DNA of 64,000 nt from positions 910,952-974,951 of the forward strand of contig NW_003314307.1 of assembly GCF_000143415.4 (NCBI RefSeq). The letters run 5' to 3'. Shown here in pieces: positions 9,122-22,219 of the stretch. A program made the position numbers and the translations under genes. Origin of the DNA: Selaginella moellendorffii. Its lineage: Eukaryota > Streptophyta > Lycopodiopsida > Selaginellales > Selaginellaceae. The notes under the pieces are model-generated. The model did no database searches. It saw only the letters and a program-made list of their open reading frames with translations, and was not told the DNA's origin. Position 1 is the first letter of the stretch; each line of letters opens with the position of its first letter.

Positions 9122-12100
9122 ATGGCACCCTCATCTTCCTTAACCTTGGAAGTGTACGATGGCAAGGATTTCCAGTCATGGAAAACTCAGATGCTATTTT
9201 ACTTCATGGAAAAGGATCTCTGGAGCGTGATCGAGAGCAGCCTCAAGCCAGAGGACGATGCAGATGAGAAAAAGGAATGGGACGCCAAGAATAACAAAGC
9301 TTTAGGGGTCCTGGGACGAGGCCTCGGAAAGAAATATCGAAGCTACCTTGACATTGACAAGACGGCGAAGGAAAACTGGGATGCTGTGTGTGCGATCCTT
9401 GGTACAACAACCAGAGCAAGGTTGTTGGAACTAAAATTACAGCTGAACAGCCGTAAACAGGGGGAGGCAGAATCCGTAAGTGATTTTGCCAGTGCTCTTG
9501 TAGACATCGCCAAGCAGATCGATGCAGTTCAAATGAAGGACTTCGATGAAGATGAGCTGATCACAGCTTTCTTCAAGGGGCTTAGCGGACCAATGCAACT
9601 CGCAGGGTCGCATCATTTAAGTTCCAGTAACACTTTCAGCCAGATCGTAGCCGACCTCACAGCGTTGGAGGGTTTTCTCAAGTCAGGGCAAGCGAGCTCA
9701 AATGAGAAAGAATTGGCACTCTTCGCAGGAAAGGGGAAACGATCTGTCACAGTGTGGGACAGACTAGGACCAACGAACGATCAGGGCGAGAGCAGCAAAC
9801 CAGAAAAGTTCAAGAAGAAAAAGAAGAATGATCGCTGTAACATTTGCAAGAAACCAGGGCACTGGGCACGAGATTGCACAGACGAAGAGGCCAAGAAAGC
9901 TAAGGAGGCTCGAAAAGCTGAGGCAAAGAGACTGGCAGCAAGAAAGAACAAGTCAGCCAACTTTGCCAGGACAGCAGAAAGTAGTGAGGAAGACAACCAG
10001 GAGGATGTGGACGACCATGGCAGCTTGTTCATGGCCACTAGTATCCAGCAGGTTGCGAAGAACACTCTTGGCACAGAAGCAGAAGTGGTGTACCTTGATT
10101 CTGGGGCAAACAAACACATGACACACCTCAGGAAATTTTTCACCACGTTGAAGAAGGTCCCAGGAAATAAGCGAATTTTTCTTGGCGACGACTACTCATA
10201 CAAGGTGGAGGGTGTTGGGACGATCGACATCAAGCTGCCAACAGGACAGATTGCCAGCGTGAAGAATGTTTACTATGTTCCTGGAGTGAACAAGACACTC
10301 TTCTCAGTGGGAAAGATTGCTGATCGTGATCTGGAGATCACATTCACAAAAAAGATGTGTGCAATCACAGACGTGAATGGAAATGGAATAGCTTGTGGGA
10401 GCAGACAGGCCGGTCTCTATCAACTTAATGCTGAGGTGGTGCAGCCAGTAAAAGCTTTTTTTGCTGGGACGAAAAAAGCAGCGGACCTCCAGATATGGCA
10501 CAGGAGACTCGGCCACACCAACCTACAGGACATCAAAGAACTAGCGGCAAAAGAGATGGTAAAAGGTTTGAGCATCACTTCATCAAGTGCGATGAAGTTT
10601 TGCGAGCCGTGTGCACTCGGTAAACATCACCGGCTCCCTTTTCCACAGATAGCCACTAATCGTGCTAAAGAACCTCTAGCACTGATTCATTCTGATCTCT
10701 CTGGCAATATGCCCACACTTTCCAGAGACAAGAAGCTATACTTCGTGACCTTCATAGACGACTACTCACGAATCGTAGCAGTGAAGTTCCTCCAGCTCAA
10801 GTCAGAAGCCTTCCAGAAATTCAAGGAATACAAGGCTCAGGTGGAGTTGCAGACAGGAAAGAGAATCAAAATGCTAAGAAGTGATGGAGGTGGGGAGTAT
10901 ACATCCAAGGAATTTGCCAGTTTTTGTATTTCCTCTGGAATACAGCGGCAATTTTCAATCCCTGACACACAGCAGCAGAACGGTGTAGCAGAGCGAATGA
11001 ATCGCACACTTCAGGAGGCAGCACGGACTCTCTTGCGAGACTCTGGCTTACCAAACTCGTTTTGGTGTGAGGCCATCGCAACGGCGGCATACTTGCGTAA
11101 CCGCCAGCTCACAGCAGCTGTATCAGGGAAGACCCCATATGAAGCGTGGTATGGTGTAAAACCAGATGTGAGCCATCTACGTGTTTTTGGAAGCATTTGC
11201 TATGCGCATGTGCTGAAAAAGCACAGAGATAAACTCGCAAGCACAAGTCAAAAGTGTGTCCTTGTTGGATACGCAGACACAATGAAGGGCTATAAGCTCT
11301 TCAACCTCGAAACTCAGAAAATGATCGTGAGCAGGGACGTCATTTTTGAGGAGTCCAGGACGTATGCGACAAGAAATCTTCTGCCACCGCCACAGTTTTC
11401 TCCCACGGAAGTAGCTGCAGATGACTCGGAAGAAAGTGAAAACGAATTTCCAGTTAGGGCACGCGCAATCACACGAGGCAGAGCTGAAGGAACGAATTTC
11501 CAGTTAGGGCACGCGCAATCACACGAGGCAGAGCTGAAGGAGCCGGCCAGGGGAATGGAAGCGGCGACCAGGATGATCCAGGAGGCAACGAGGACGGTGC
11601 AGAGAGCGTGGATGGTGCTGGAGGCGATCCAAATGGAGGTGAGGGCTTGCTCCCTGAAGCTGAAGGCTTGCCACTCGACACAGCAGGCGTTGGAACCAGT
11701 GGGAGCGCTAGAACAGCAAACCCAGTCAGCGGCGAGGAAGACCACGGTGGTGAGCGCACTGTTGGCAGGACCAGGGCTGAAAATAGTGAGGGCAGTTTGA
11801 GACGTTCTGGCCGTGAGCGCGCACTCACAGAGGCTGGGCGTCAATACAGGGAGCAGCTGGACATACAAGCAGCTAAGCGGGCTTCTCGGCAAGAAACCAA
11901 GGCTGCTAGAGACAGATCAGTGACAGTGCCAATTCCTGAGACCTCCTACGATCCAGCCTTTTATTTTGCCAACTCTAGCATGGAGGAAGAAGGGGAGCAA
12001 GGCGAGAACCAGCTTCTCCTTCTCTTCAGCCATGGCCGAGATGCACTTGTTCCGAAGACCATGGAAGAAGCTCTTGCCGGACCTGATGCAGATCAGTGGC

Positions 12101-13631
12101 GCACTGCTCGTCAAGCTGAGTACAGCTCATTGATGGAGAACAAGACCTGGGATCTTGTGGAGCTGCCACCTGGGAGGAAGGTGATTAAGACCAAGTTCCT
12201 CTTGCGGCTCAAGACAGGACCTGATGGAGACACGCGCTACAAAGTCAGATTTGTTGCGAGAGGATTCTCACAAGTCGAAGGAGTCGACTTCTATGAGACC
12301 TTTTCACCAGTGGTGAAGCTTGCATCAATTCGACTTCTCTACAACTTAGCAGCTCACGAAGACATGCACGTCGAGCACATGGATGTAACGACGGCGTTCC
12401 TGAATGGTGACTTGGAGGAGGAAGTCTACATTGAGCAACCAGCCGGATTTATTGCCAAAGGACGAGAGCACTTGGTGTGCAAGCTCAAGAAGGCCCTCTA
12501 CGGCCTGAAGCAATCGCCTCGTGCCTGGTACGCAAAGATGAACTCGTTTCTTCTTGCCCTTGGCTTCGAGAGTCTCTCTGCAGACACTAATGTGTATATT
12601 AAGCAAGTGGGAGCTCTCCTGGTGCTGTTGGCTTTGTACGTGGACGACTGCTTGCTCCTCAGCAAAAGCAAGAAGCTGATTCATCAACTGAAGAAAGATC
12701 TCAGCTCGAGATTCAAGATGGTGGACCTTGGGAGCGTCAAGTACTGTCTTGGCATCCAGATCTTCAGAGACAGGAGAAAGGGCACACTAGAAATGTCTCA
12801 GAAGAAATATATTGAAGAGCTCCTCCAGAAATTCAGGCTTAGTGACGTCAACTCTGCATCAACGCCAATGGAAGTTGGCATGCACCTCAGTAAGGACATG
12901 GCACCTCAGACGGAAGCAGCGAAAGCAGTGATGGAGAGGATCCCGTCAGGCAGATGGTAGGCAGTTTAGTCTACCTCATGGTTTGTACCAGGCCAGACAT
13001 CGCCTATTCAGTGGGAGTGGTTTCGCAGTTCCTGGCAAATCCCGGCTTCCAGCACTGGCAGGCAGTTAAGCGTGTGTTTTGTTACCTGAAGGGGACAGCC
13101 GATTATGTTTTGTGCTACACAAAACAAGAGCAGCCTCAACTTAAGCTACAGGGATTCTCGGATGCAGACTGGGCAGGGGAAGTTGATCAGCGTAAATCAA
13201 CTTCTGGCTACGTCTTCAGCCTGGGCAGCGCAGCAGTTACATGGAGCAGCCAGCGGCAGCCAATCGTGGCTCTCTCGAGCACAGAGGCTGAGTATATCGG
13301 GACGACCCAAGCAGCCAAGGAAATTCTTTGGCTCAGGACTCTGCTGAACGGTCTAAGCTACGAGCAACGGGAGGCAACGGTTCTGCATTGCGACAATCAA
13401 GGAGCTATTGCCTTGACGAAGAATCCAAGATTTCATCGCAGGACAAAACACATCCAGGTTCAGTTTCATTTTATTCGTGAACAGGTAGCGATGAAGAAAG
13501 TGGAACTCGTCTACTGTGCTACCACGGAGATGGTGGCAGATATATTCACGAAGGCACTTCCACCAGCAGTGTTCGCGCGACACGCACAAGCTCTGGGCGT
13601 GAAGAAAAGAAGTATCGCGAGCTCAACTTGA
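9122..13631 (+). pseudogene. Copia gag-pol polyprotein with two frame lesions
   Basis: The single polyprotein is split into three frames. Frame 1 (9122-11800): gag; zinc knuckle CNICKKPGHWARDC (residues ~238-251); aspartic protease YLDSGANKHM (~324-333); pre-integrase and HHCC region (HRRLGH...CEPC); integrase core with HSDLSG, SDGGGEYTS and the glutamate region NGVAERMNRTL. Frame 2 (to 12960): RT with VKLASIR, DVTTAFLNGDLEEEV, YGLKQSPRAWY and YVDD. Frame 3 (12954-13631): end of RT (CTRPDIAYSVG) and RNase H (SDADWAG, SSTEAEY, DNQGA, ADIFTKAL). A 50-bp tandem duplication (11441-11540) explains the first shift exactly. A 1-bp loss near 12946 explains the second. Apart from these, all catalytic motifs look intact. 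Confidence 0.93.
11441..11540 (+). repeat. 50-bp tandem duplication inside copia pol
   Basis: Two exact 50-bp units (11441-11490, 11491-11540), each starting AACGAATTTCCAG. The length is not a multiple of three, so the frame moves from phase 2 to phase 1, where the downstream RT frame is found. Confidence 0.95.
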
Positions 13632-13638
13632 GTGGGAG

Positions 13639-13793
13639 TATTGAGGGAATATTCGTGATTCCCTCTTAGGTCAAGTTGACCGTCGTGTCTGTTCAGTTCT
13701 TATAGTCAATAAGAGAGACGCCCGGCAGGCCCCGGGCGTAGCGCCAGCAGCGGCTGGCATTCCAGAGTACATTCGTGATTTCTATCCCGAATA
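13639..13793 (+). repeat. 3' LTR of Copia element (155 bp)
   Basis: Identical on inspection to the 5' LTR, and followed by the target duplication GGAAG and then arm A sequence (TTATTGCACAG). LTR identity implies a recent insertion. Confidence 0.95.
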
Positions 13794-13798
13794 GGAAG

Positions 13799-14965
13799 TT
13801 ATTGCACAGATGGCTCGGAACATGGACTGGAAAATAGAGCAAGAACCTACCAAGTTTCGATTTGACTGAGCTATGCTCTAGAGGCGGACGTTAGTGCACA
13901 TCCAAAGGCCAGAGAAGTTGCTTGAGACGAAAGGTTTGAGAAAAGGTAACGTACTACTTTTGCTCTCTGTTCTTGCAGGCGCTCAAATCTCAATTTCGAT
14001 AAGAAGAAGCAGTGCAGGGCATAGCAGCCAGATAAGTTTCTCCAGAGTCAAGCCGGGAATCAAGCAAGTGCAATTGTGAAAGTATGGTCGAAGTCTACAC
14101 TGCGGCTTGCAACACAGGTAGTTCAACAGGATGGGACGAAGAATAGGATAGGCTGGTCTACCTCGCAAATTGTGAATACAAAGCCGATACATTCGTCGCA
14201 AGCAGCCTCGTGGACATGTGGAAGCATCACAAGTGTTCAGGAGGACAAATAAACATGACGTTGGCTGCCTGGAACAGGATCATCATGGGACAGCACGTCT
14301 TCTATCAGATGCAACGAGAAGCTGGCCTGCCTCCAAACGCTGAGACTTTGCATGGAGTATCAAAACATCGTTTCCTGGGATATGCTGAGAACAACCTTTG
14401 CTCTTGAGTGCTATGAGCAAGCCAGCAGCCAAACGCTCAGACTTTCATGGTGGCGCTCAAGGCACACAGCGACTTAGCAGAGAAGAGGCTCCACTCACAA
14501 ATCTGGGAGAGAAATCTGGATGGAATCCACTACTCAGCATGCTTGCTCAATGAGAGAAAAGCTTTTCTCAGGAGGCTGGTAAACTTTGCAAGGAATGCAA
14601 GGTTGATGGAGCCGTCCATGAAACCCAAAGATGGTACCTGAAAAGACGCAAAAGGGTCTTAGCTGGCACACCATGGTGAAGGACAAAAAATATGAGAGAC
14701 AATACTTAGTATCATTCATTGAGTATTTTAATTGATCAATGGTTATAAACATATTTATAATTTATGAGTCAAGATTAATATTATTCCATATCAATAGTAG
14801 AATAAACAAGAATATACTAGAAAGTGTTTAGGAAAGATTATAAATTATAAATAAAAATATTAATCTAAATGAACAACAACTATTAGCTATTAAAATATCC
14901 TAGAATCTCCAAGCATATTTAAATATAGTCAATACTGCTACAGGTTTGCTTAAGCAAACCAATTA
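13799..14965 (+). repeat. Arm A (right part) of the inverted duplication
   Basis: It matches 38500-39601 in the opposite orientation. The outer 14660-14930 portion also matches 26093-26345 in the opposite orientation. It ends close to the perfect 18-bp palindrome GGTTTGCTTAAGCAAACC (14943-14960). Confidence 0.8.
13894..14650 (+). pseudogene. PPR-like gene remnant (arm A)
   Basis: Short plus-strand frames retain PPR-like text: around 14165-14407 SSLVDMWKHHKCSG, AWNRIIMG and FYQMQREAGLPPNAETL, the usual order helix, 'KCG', 'WN-II-G', 'M---G--PN--T'. Later pieces (14447-14641, NERKAFLRRLVNFAR...) are conserved in arm B but unassigned. Stops and frame changes rule out a full PPR protein. The arm B counterpart is 38760-39540 on the minus strand. 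Confidence 0.5.
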
Positions 14966-17332
14966 TAGATTTATAGTGTTTGGTCACTTTAAATCTGTAC
15001 AAGCCTATTCACAAACGTATTTACATCAGTATATTTAACTTTTTTCATTAGTGTATATGGGACTTAATTTTCTCCAAGATTTTATTGTAGATTAGATGTT
15101 ATATTCTTCTTTAACCATGCCCTGTACATATATACAAATTTCATAATTACAATTCAAGTTATTTAAATCTTTCAAGATTATTTAAATCTTACAAATACTT
15201 GGTCAAAGGAAGCAAAAACAATATACTCAAAGGCAATATAGTTAAAAAGTAAATACGAACATCAATCAATAATACCATAATCACAAGTATATAGTTTTCA
15301 GTTAACAAAGTGATATTGTAAATGGTAATTTTCACAACATCATAATCAACTAATTCCCAAGTTGCAATTTTTTAACGTTAAACTTTGAAAGTCTTTCATC
15401 CTTTGCATATTATGGATGTAAATGTTAAACTTTGGATTCATCATAATGTTTGAACAAACGGTGAAAAAAATAGATATTGGTATTGTATTAACTTAATATG
15501 AATATATAACTTAAACAATTAGTATAAATACTAATTATTGAATATTAAATTAACAAATTACTCTCTAAATTAGGTGATAACCCAAAACCTCTGCCACAAA
15601 GATTAGATGGTGGTAAGTTAAACAGATGTAAATATTAATTAAATTAATAATTTTATTTAAAACATATGATTAATAAAACTGTTTGCAGCGAAAACCTTAA
15701 TAAAATATTCTTTAGTGTATTAGAATATTTTTGTCAACTCCCTTGGCTCACTATTTACTAGCTCCTTATATTAGCAAATATAGCTATTTGAAAGAGATGC
15801 CATTTTAAGTTCTTTTTTAAACACTACTAAATAATATATACTAAGTTGGATTAGGATTTTCAACACCATTAATGTTTTACGGTTTCATGAGTAACAAAGC
15901 ATAAAGAAATTGATAAGGTATTAGAATTGTCTAAACAAGGTTTTAGTTAAATGAGAAAGAGTTGCCTTTTCCATTAAGAAAAAAGTTTATATGGGTTAAT
16001 GTATTTAAGTTGAACACCATAATAACCACAAGTGGTTTTGCTAGAGTTTAAAAGGTATAAACACTTTACAAGATGCAAATAAGTATTACAAGTTTATACG
16101 TTTATAGTGGGTTGAAGGTAATATTTTTAAAAAATGCAATTCTACAACTACAGACTTGGCTGACATAGTGGTTTATTTATTTTCCACATTTAAGAAATTT
16201 AGTTAAGGAAGTACTCATATTGATCTCTTTATTAATTCTCTTTTTTTATTCAATGAGTTTTGAAATACTTGCTATGAAGTGTTAACAATAAATCTTATTG
16301 AAATTTACCATATGATATGGCTATCAAAAACAAATTTCTCTAAATGCATATTTTCAAATAAAACATTCTAGAATGACTTGGTCATCTCTATGCTACAATA
16401 GATTTTTATATATTTTTATATTTAAGGCTAAGTTATAAAAACAATCAATGTTATTTTGAGGGTTTAGTGGAATGTTTATCTATTACAACATTGACACAAC
16501 CTCTTGGTCACAAAGTAATAAAAGTGATGAGATCAACTTTATATGATTTTTGAATTTAATTTGCAATAAAACCAATTGAGAACCTTGAAACTATCAAAAG
16601 AAAGGAATGAATAAGTGAGCCCATACAACAAACACATTTGCACTATCTCAAGTATAAATATATAACTATAGAACAAAGAAAACCAATGCTTTTGAGCAAT
16701 GAAGAGCCTAGGTTCTTCCAAGTCAAATTAGGAAAGATTCATGGAAATTAGTGAGTTAGATATCAACTTAAAGTAAGTTCTACAATCAAATGTTTTACTT
16801 GGATTGGAGGAATATTATATAGTAAGCAAATTACTATATGACCTTTACACACTCCAGTTGATTGTTTTTGTAGATAACAACAATATGGTAATCCTCCACA
16901 ATATTGTGATTATTCATGTTGTTATGTCCTATAGAATTTTTGCTCACATAGTCTATGTAGTGTTAATTATCCAGAAAGTAGAATATATACTATGTATTTG
17001 ATTAGTTGAAGAAGGGGTGATATTGATGAATTTGGAGCTTTGGGCTTTAGTTGAAGCAAACTTTAAATTTGAAAAGAACACTTTACAACCACAACCACAA
17101 ACTCAACTTTAGCACTTTTCTTAAGAAATTCTAAAAACAAGAAAGAATGAATGTGTGAAAATTACAAATACATAATCAAAGGAAGCAAGGCAACATACTC
17201 AAAAGCATTACAGTTGAAGGTGGAAGTTAAAAGTATCAACATTAAATAACAATACTATCATTACAAGTATATAATTCTCAATTATGGAATTGATATTGTA
17301 AATAAAAAGATTTACAAAATCACAACAAATTA
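14966..17332. other. AT-rich intergenic tract, no gene
   Basis: About 2.4 kb of AT-rich sequence with only short frames. 15570-15830 is an inverted match to 41420-41710 and a direct partial match to 6500-6680. The rest gives no recognisable protein, RNA or terminal repeat. It probably consists of decayed repeats. Confidence 0.5.
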
Positions 17333-18654
17333 ATACCCATTAATATTTCCTTTTGGTGACAAAGGCTGGCACAAAATTATTTTTAATTCCGGATGTCAAA
17401 TTACATTACTCCAATATTATGTATACTGTTTATATATAAGAGACACAATACACTTTGGTTTTGATCAAATTTTACATGCAGGAAAACTCACATAATAATA
17501 TATAGTCGATGCTTATATAAACGTTGAAAGCATTAATTTGAATTACTATCGCACTCATCATAAACAATTGCAAGTTGAAATGTATACTGGTCTTATGGAT
17601 TATGTTGCAAACCGTGCTACTAATGAAAATATAAATCCACAAGAAGATTGTTATTTTACCTTCAAGTTTTGGAGGTGGCCCTAAAGCAATGCAACAAAAT
17701 TATCAAAATGTAGTGGCTATAGTTATTCATTTTTCAAAGCCAGATCTTTTTATTACTTTTATATGCAATCCCAAATGGTCAGAAATTTCTAAACAGTTAC
17801 ATCAAAATGAAGGCCCTGGAGATCATCCACGCTTGGTTTCTAGAGTATTTCATATCAAGCTTAAAGAATTTTTGAATGATATTACTAAAAAATATATTTT
17901 TGGAAATTGTATTGCTTTTAGATATGTAATTGAATTTTGAAGGAGAGGCCTTCCACATTGTCACTTTCTAGGGATTTTATTTCATGAAAACAAGATTAAA
18001 GACTGTAGTGCTATTAATCAATACATCCTCAAGATCCTCAAGATGAACTTGAAATTTTTAAAATAATTACCTTTAATATGATACATGGTCTATGTGGGCC
18101 TTTTTACCCTAATAGTCCTTGCATGGAAAATGGCACTTGCTCAAAAGGTTATCCAAAAAATTTTAATTATGAAACTACTTTTAGTGTTGATGGAAATATA
18201 GATTATTATAGACCTGATAATGGCCACACATTTCTAAAAATTAGGTGCTATGTTGATAATCATTGGGTAGTTCCTTATAATAAATAACTTTGTAAAAAAT
18301 ATAATGCTCATATTAATATTGAAATTTGTGCTACTATAAAAAGTATTAAATATTTATTTCAATATGTCTATAAAGGTTATGATTATGCTACAATTGAAAT
18401 CCATTCAACAACCCAACAACTTAATAATATTTTAAATTGGGATGAAATCTCAACTTTTTAAATACACATTATATATCTACTCCAAAAGCAATATGGAGAC
18501 TTTTTAAATTTAAAATGCATGGTTGTTCAACCTCTATAATTTATCTTCCTATCCAACTTCTAAATTTTCAAAATGTTTATTTTATAGAAGGTTCTGAAAA
18601 AATGGCACTTCAAAGAGCTACTCAAAATGATACAATATTGACAAAATGGTTGTA
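17333..18654 (+). pseudogene. Helitron Rep (HUH endonuclease) N-terminal half, copy 1
   Basis: Recognisable Helitron-like N text includes PLIFPFGDKG, then YRTHHKQLQVEMYTGLMDYV, LPSSFGGGPKAMQQNYQN, FITFICNPKWSEI and, near 17940, RRGLPHCHF, the HUH-type histidine motif. This copy keeps 69 bp (about 17506-17590) that copy 2 has lost. An in-frame TGA stands just before the HUH box, and there are other stops and an indel near 18025-18035. It is a dead copy. Confidence 0.85.
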
Positions 18655-18827
18655 TGAGTGCTTGGAATATGGAAAATGAATATAGAAAATGTGCATATCA
18701 ATTAGCCCAAAAACCCTAGCTTATATACAAGAGCAAGTGGTCCGGATTGAAACCAATCCAACGGCTACCAAATCCCACTATACTAATATTAATATATGGC
18801 ATCGTAGCCGTACACTTGGTCCTCATA
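18655..18827 (-). repeat. 3' LTR of gypsy copy 2
   Basis: It aligns with 22220-22393. The outermost base pair of the minus-strand start is TA instead of TG (TATGAGG). It is preceded on the minus strand by the polypurine tract GAGAGGAGGGGATGA (about 18829-18843). Confidence 0.85.
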
Positions 18828-18859
18828 TCATCCCCTCCTCTCAGAATAATGGAAGGCCG

Positions 18860-21800
18860 TCAGGGTTCTTTTGTAGATGGGCTGGGATCTGGAGGAACGT
18901 CAAGGGGAGGCATCAGTGGATTTGTAGGTGGTATTAACTGCTCCTGATCCCTTTGTATGAAGCGTTTCACCCGCTGCACATACACAATCTCCGAAGGATC
19001 GACTTGCTGAACGTCATGCCAAACCTTATAAACTTGTGGTACAACTTGCCGCAACACCCGATATGGTCCTTTCCACTGCGCAAGGAGCCCCTTAGATAAA
19101 CCACATACCGTAAAACGGGGAAAACAGACTAACACCAAATCATCCACTTTGTACTCCATAAGTGGACAATGATGCGAGTTGTAGCACCATTGTTGTCCCA
19201 CTTGTATGCGGCTTAAGTGTTCAGCAAACTCTACTCAGACAAGTGGAAGAATACTCGTTAAATATTGATCTCACGACCTAGCATCGGCAGCTCGTGGCAA
19301 TCACGAAGGTAAACCCAACTCCGTTGGTAATATTGGATCATGACCATATAGGAGTTTATATGGTGAAGCACCAATAGAACTCTGCACCCCTGTGATATAG
19401 GCATACCAAAAAGACGCCAAATAACCATGCCAATCCTAATGCTGAAAGTTCACATACTTTGCAATCATCCCTTTGAATGTCTGAACGAGCCGTTCCACCA
19501 GACAGTCTAATTATGGATGATAAGCACTCGTGAAAGTGTGGCATATCCTCAACTGAGATGTCAAGACATGAAATGCCTCAGCCATAAATGCGGGACTATT
19601 ATCCGAAAGAATCTACTCTGAACAAGAATGTTGAAACACCACTCGATTGAGGAGGAAGTATCCAATAACAGTTGCAGAGGCACTAGCAAGAGCACCAACT
19701 TCCACCCAACGAGTTAAGTAATCAGAAGCAATAATAATATATTCATTGCCAGCAGTCGACCATGGAAAAGGTCCCATAAGATCAAATGCCACCAACTCAA
19801 ACGGACATGAAACTACAATTAACTCTAACCGTCCTTCCACAACACAAGGGGGAGTATTATAAGCTTGGCACCAAACGCAGCTACGCACATACCAGATAAT
19901 ATCATGTCACATCTCTGGCCAATAGAAAGACCTAGCTTTTCAGTCATACGACGATATCCCATATGCCCACCTAGAACAGGAGAATTATGATAGGCATGGA
20001 AAAACCGCGGGATAAAGACAGAAGGCACCACTAACCATAAATGATCATCAAGATCCGTCCCTACAAAATAAAGAAGGCCATCTTCAAGGCGATATTGAGA
20101 ATGTAAATGCCAAAAAAGCAAGTCATCAACAAGTGATGCAGGATTCTCAAATATATTTTGAAGGCTTCGAATCCACAACTCAATCTTTTGAGCCTCGTGA
20201 ACCTCATTAAGAGAAGGTAGATCTTGCTCTACACCTTGTGAACACTGAACGTCAAGTATACCAACCGCCAACGGCACAAAATCCTCGTTTAGAAAATCCA
20301 CAGAGGCTGGAATAACAGGCTCGTCAGAAACATGATAAGAGAGTGGAGAAGGAAGAGGAGCTCGAGAAAGGGCATCAGGATCAGCCATAGAACTCTCTGG
20401 GTGATGAACAACATCAAAATCATATATCTGAAGTTTAAATCCCACCGAGCAGTATGACCAATCAAGTTCTTCCGCTTCAATAATGAAGTAACGGCAGCAT
20501 AGTCACCTTTAAGTAACGTCCGAGAACTATGTAGATATGCATGAAGTTTCTTGAAACCCCAAACTGCCGCTAAACACTCCTCTATCATGGAGTAGTTCAC
20601 CTCTGCTGATTGTAACGTACAGCTTATATATGCAATGGGATGATACTAAACAGACACACTCAGGCTTTCTTGCATCAATATACCTCCAAGACCAATATCA
20701 AAAGCATCTACGCGCAAAATAAAAGGTTGAGTGTAGTCAAGATATGCTAAAGTCGGAGGAGTTGTCAACATCTCTTTGAGATCCACAAACGCTCGCTCAC
20801 AATCTGAAGACCAGATGAAAGATGATGTTGATGACTTCAGCAATGCTCGCAATGGTGTAGTACAATCAGAAAGATGATACACAAAACGACCGAGATACTG
20901 CACCTTGCCCAAGAAGCGCTGCACATCATTCACACACTTCGGAGTAGGGAACTTTAGAATAGTCATAAGTTTGTTAGGATCAACTTGCAAACCTTCATGA
21001 GAAATACGGTACCCAAGATAAGTCGTGTCCTTGGACCCAAACACGCATTTCGACTGCTTCAGCTTTAAACCAATGTCTTATAGCTGATCTAACTTTACAC
21101 ACATCACAAATGTGCTCCTCCCACATCCCCTCCGAGTGAATCAAGACATCATCAATGAAATCAGTAGTCACCTCTAGCATATCACAAAGAACCTCATCCA
21201 TCATCCACTGGAAAGTTGCTAAAGCATTGTTTAAACCAAACGGCATCACCAAGAACTCGTACAAACCAAATGGTGTACGAAAAGCAGTCTTAGGAATATC
21301 TTCTTCAGCCATCGGTACTTGCCAGTACCCAGAAGCAAGATCTAGCTTGGTGAACCAACGACTTCGCCCCAGACGATCCAAGAGATCAGTAGTGTGAAGA
21401 AGAGGGTATATATCTGGGATTATCACTTTGTTTAACGAACAATAGTTGATGCAGAAACGAATATTCCTATCAGGCTTCGTCACAAAATGAGGTTCACATG
21501 CCCAAGGACTCTGCGACTTTCGAATAACACCCTTCTCCAACATCTCCTTGATGTTTGCACATAAAATCTTGATCTCCTTGGGTGACCGACAATGAACAGA
21601 AACCTTGATTGGACGAGCATCCCTGGTTGGAATCGGATGACGTGTGGCAATCTTGGCCCCAGACGATAGGTCAAATTCAAAGAGATCAGAATACTCCTTC
21701 ATGAGCCGGTCAACCGTTGTAACACAAAGACTGTCAGAGGGATCGGAAAAGGGAAGAGCAGAACAAGACAAAAACATAGGAGGAAATAATGGGGGAACAA

Positions 21801-21930
21801 AAATAATAGAAGCAAAGGTAAAAGTAGAGGGATGAAAAGTTACGGAAGTGAGAAGAATGAATGAAATATAAAGAAGTATGAAACAAGGGGGAGAAGCCTC
21901 AAAGTCACACTTGGCATAATTGCACTGCAA
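18860..21930 (-). pseudogene. Gypsy pol (RT, RNase H, integrase), broken frames
   Basis: Minus-strand frames in order. 20995-21930: RT with [39 protein letters not shown] and catalytic FIDDVLIHSEG. 20646-21044: RT end and connection (KCVNDVQRFLGKVQYLGRFV). 20289-20600: RNase H. 19825-20445: RNase H end and integrase zinc region. 19613-19888: integrase core (FDLMGPFPWSTAGNEYIII). 18860-19201: integrase tail (VFQLPRKFTV-type SH3-like C-terminal region). Frames are interrupted at about 21045, 20640 and 19890. The family is Ty3/gypsy because integrase follows RNase H. Confidence 0.88.
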
Positions 21931-22219
21931 CCAATCTAGTTATACCAATTGTTGCTCCAGAGTCAAAGGAGGAGATTGCTAATCTACCATAAAGACGGAC
22001 GAAGAAAGAGCAAAAGAAGAGAAACGACAAAAAGTGAGAAGGAAATGGGAGATCTAGACAATGCAAAAAGCTAGATCTAAACTAAAATCCTGAAAGGGAA
22101 CAAAAGAAAAGAAATGGAAAAAGCTAGATCTAAACGATGCAAAAGTTAAATCTAAACCAAAATCCCAAATTCAAGCACTCCTCAAGAACAATCAAAAGTG
22201 CCCTTCACCTCCACCAATG

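Larger units (their letters stand above)
8926..13793 (+). mobile_element. Ty1/copia retrotransposon with TA...TA LTRs
   Basis: A complete 4868-bp element: 5' LTR 8926-9080, primer binding site from 9081, gag-pol 9122-13631, 3' LTR 13639-13793. It is flanked by the 5-bp target duplication GGAAG (8921-8925 and 13794-13798). The empty site, with a single GGAAG, is preserved in arm B at about 39602-39622 (minus), which proves insertion after the inverted duplication arose. Coding order is gag, protease, integrase, RT, RNase H, the copia order. The element is inactivated by two frame lesions although its LTRs are identical. Confidence 0.95.
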
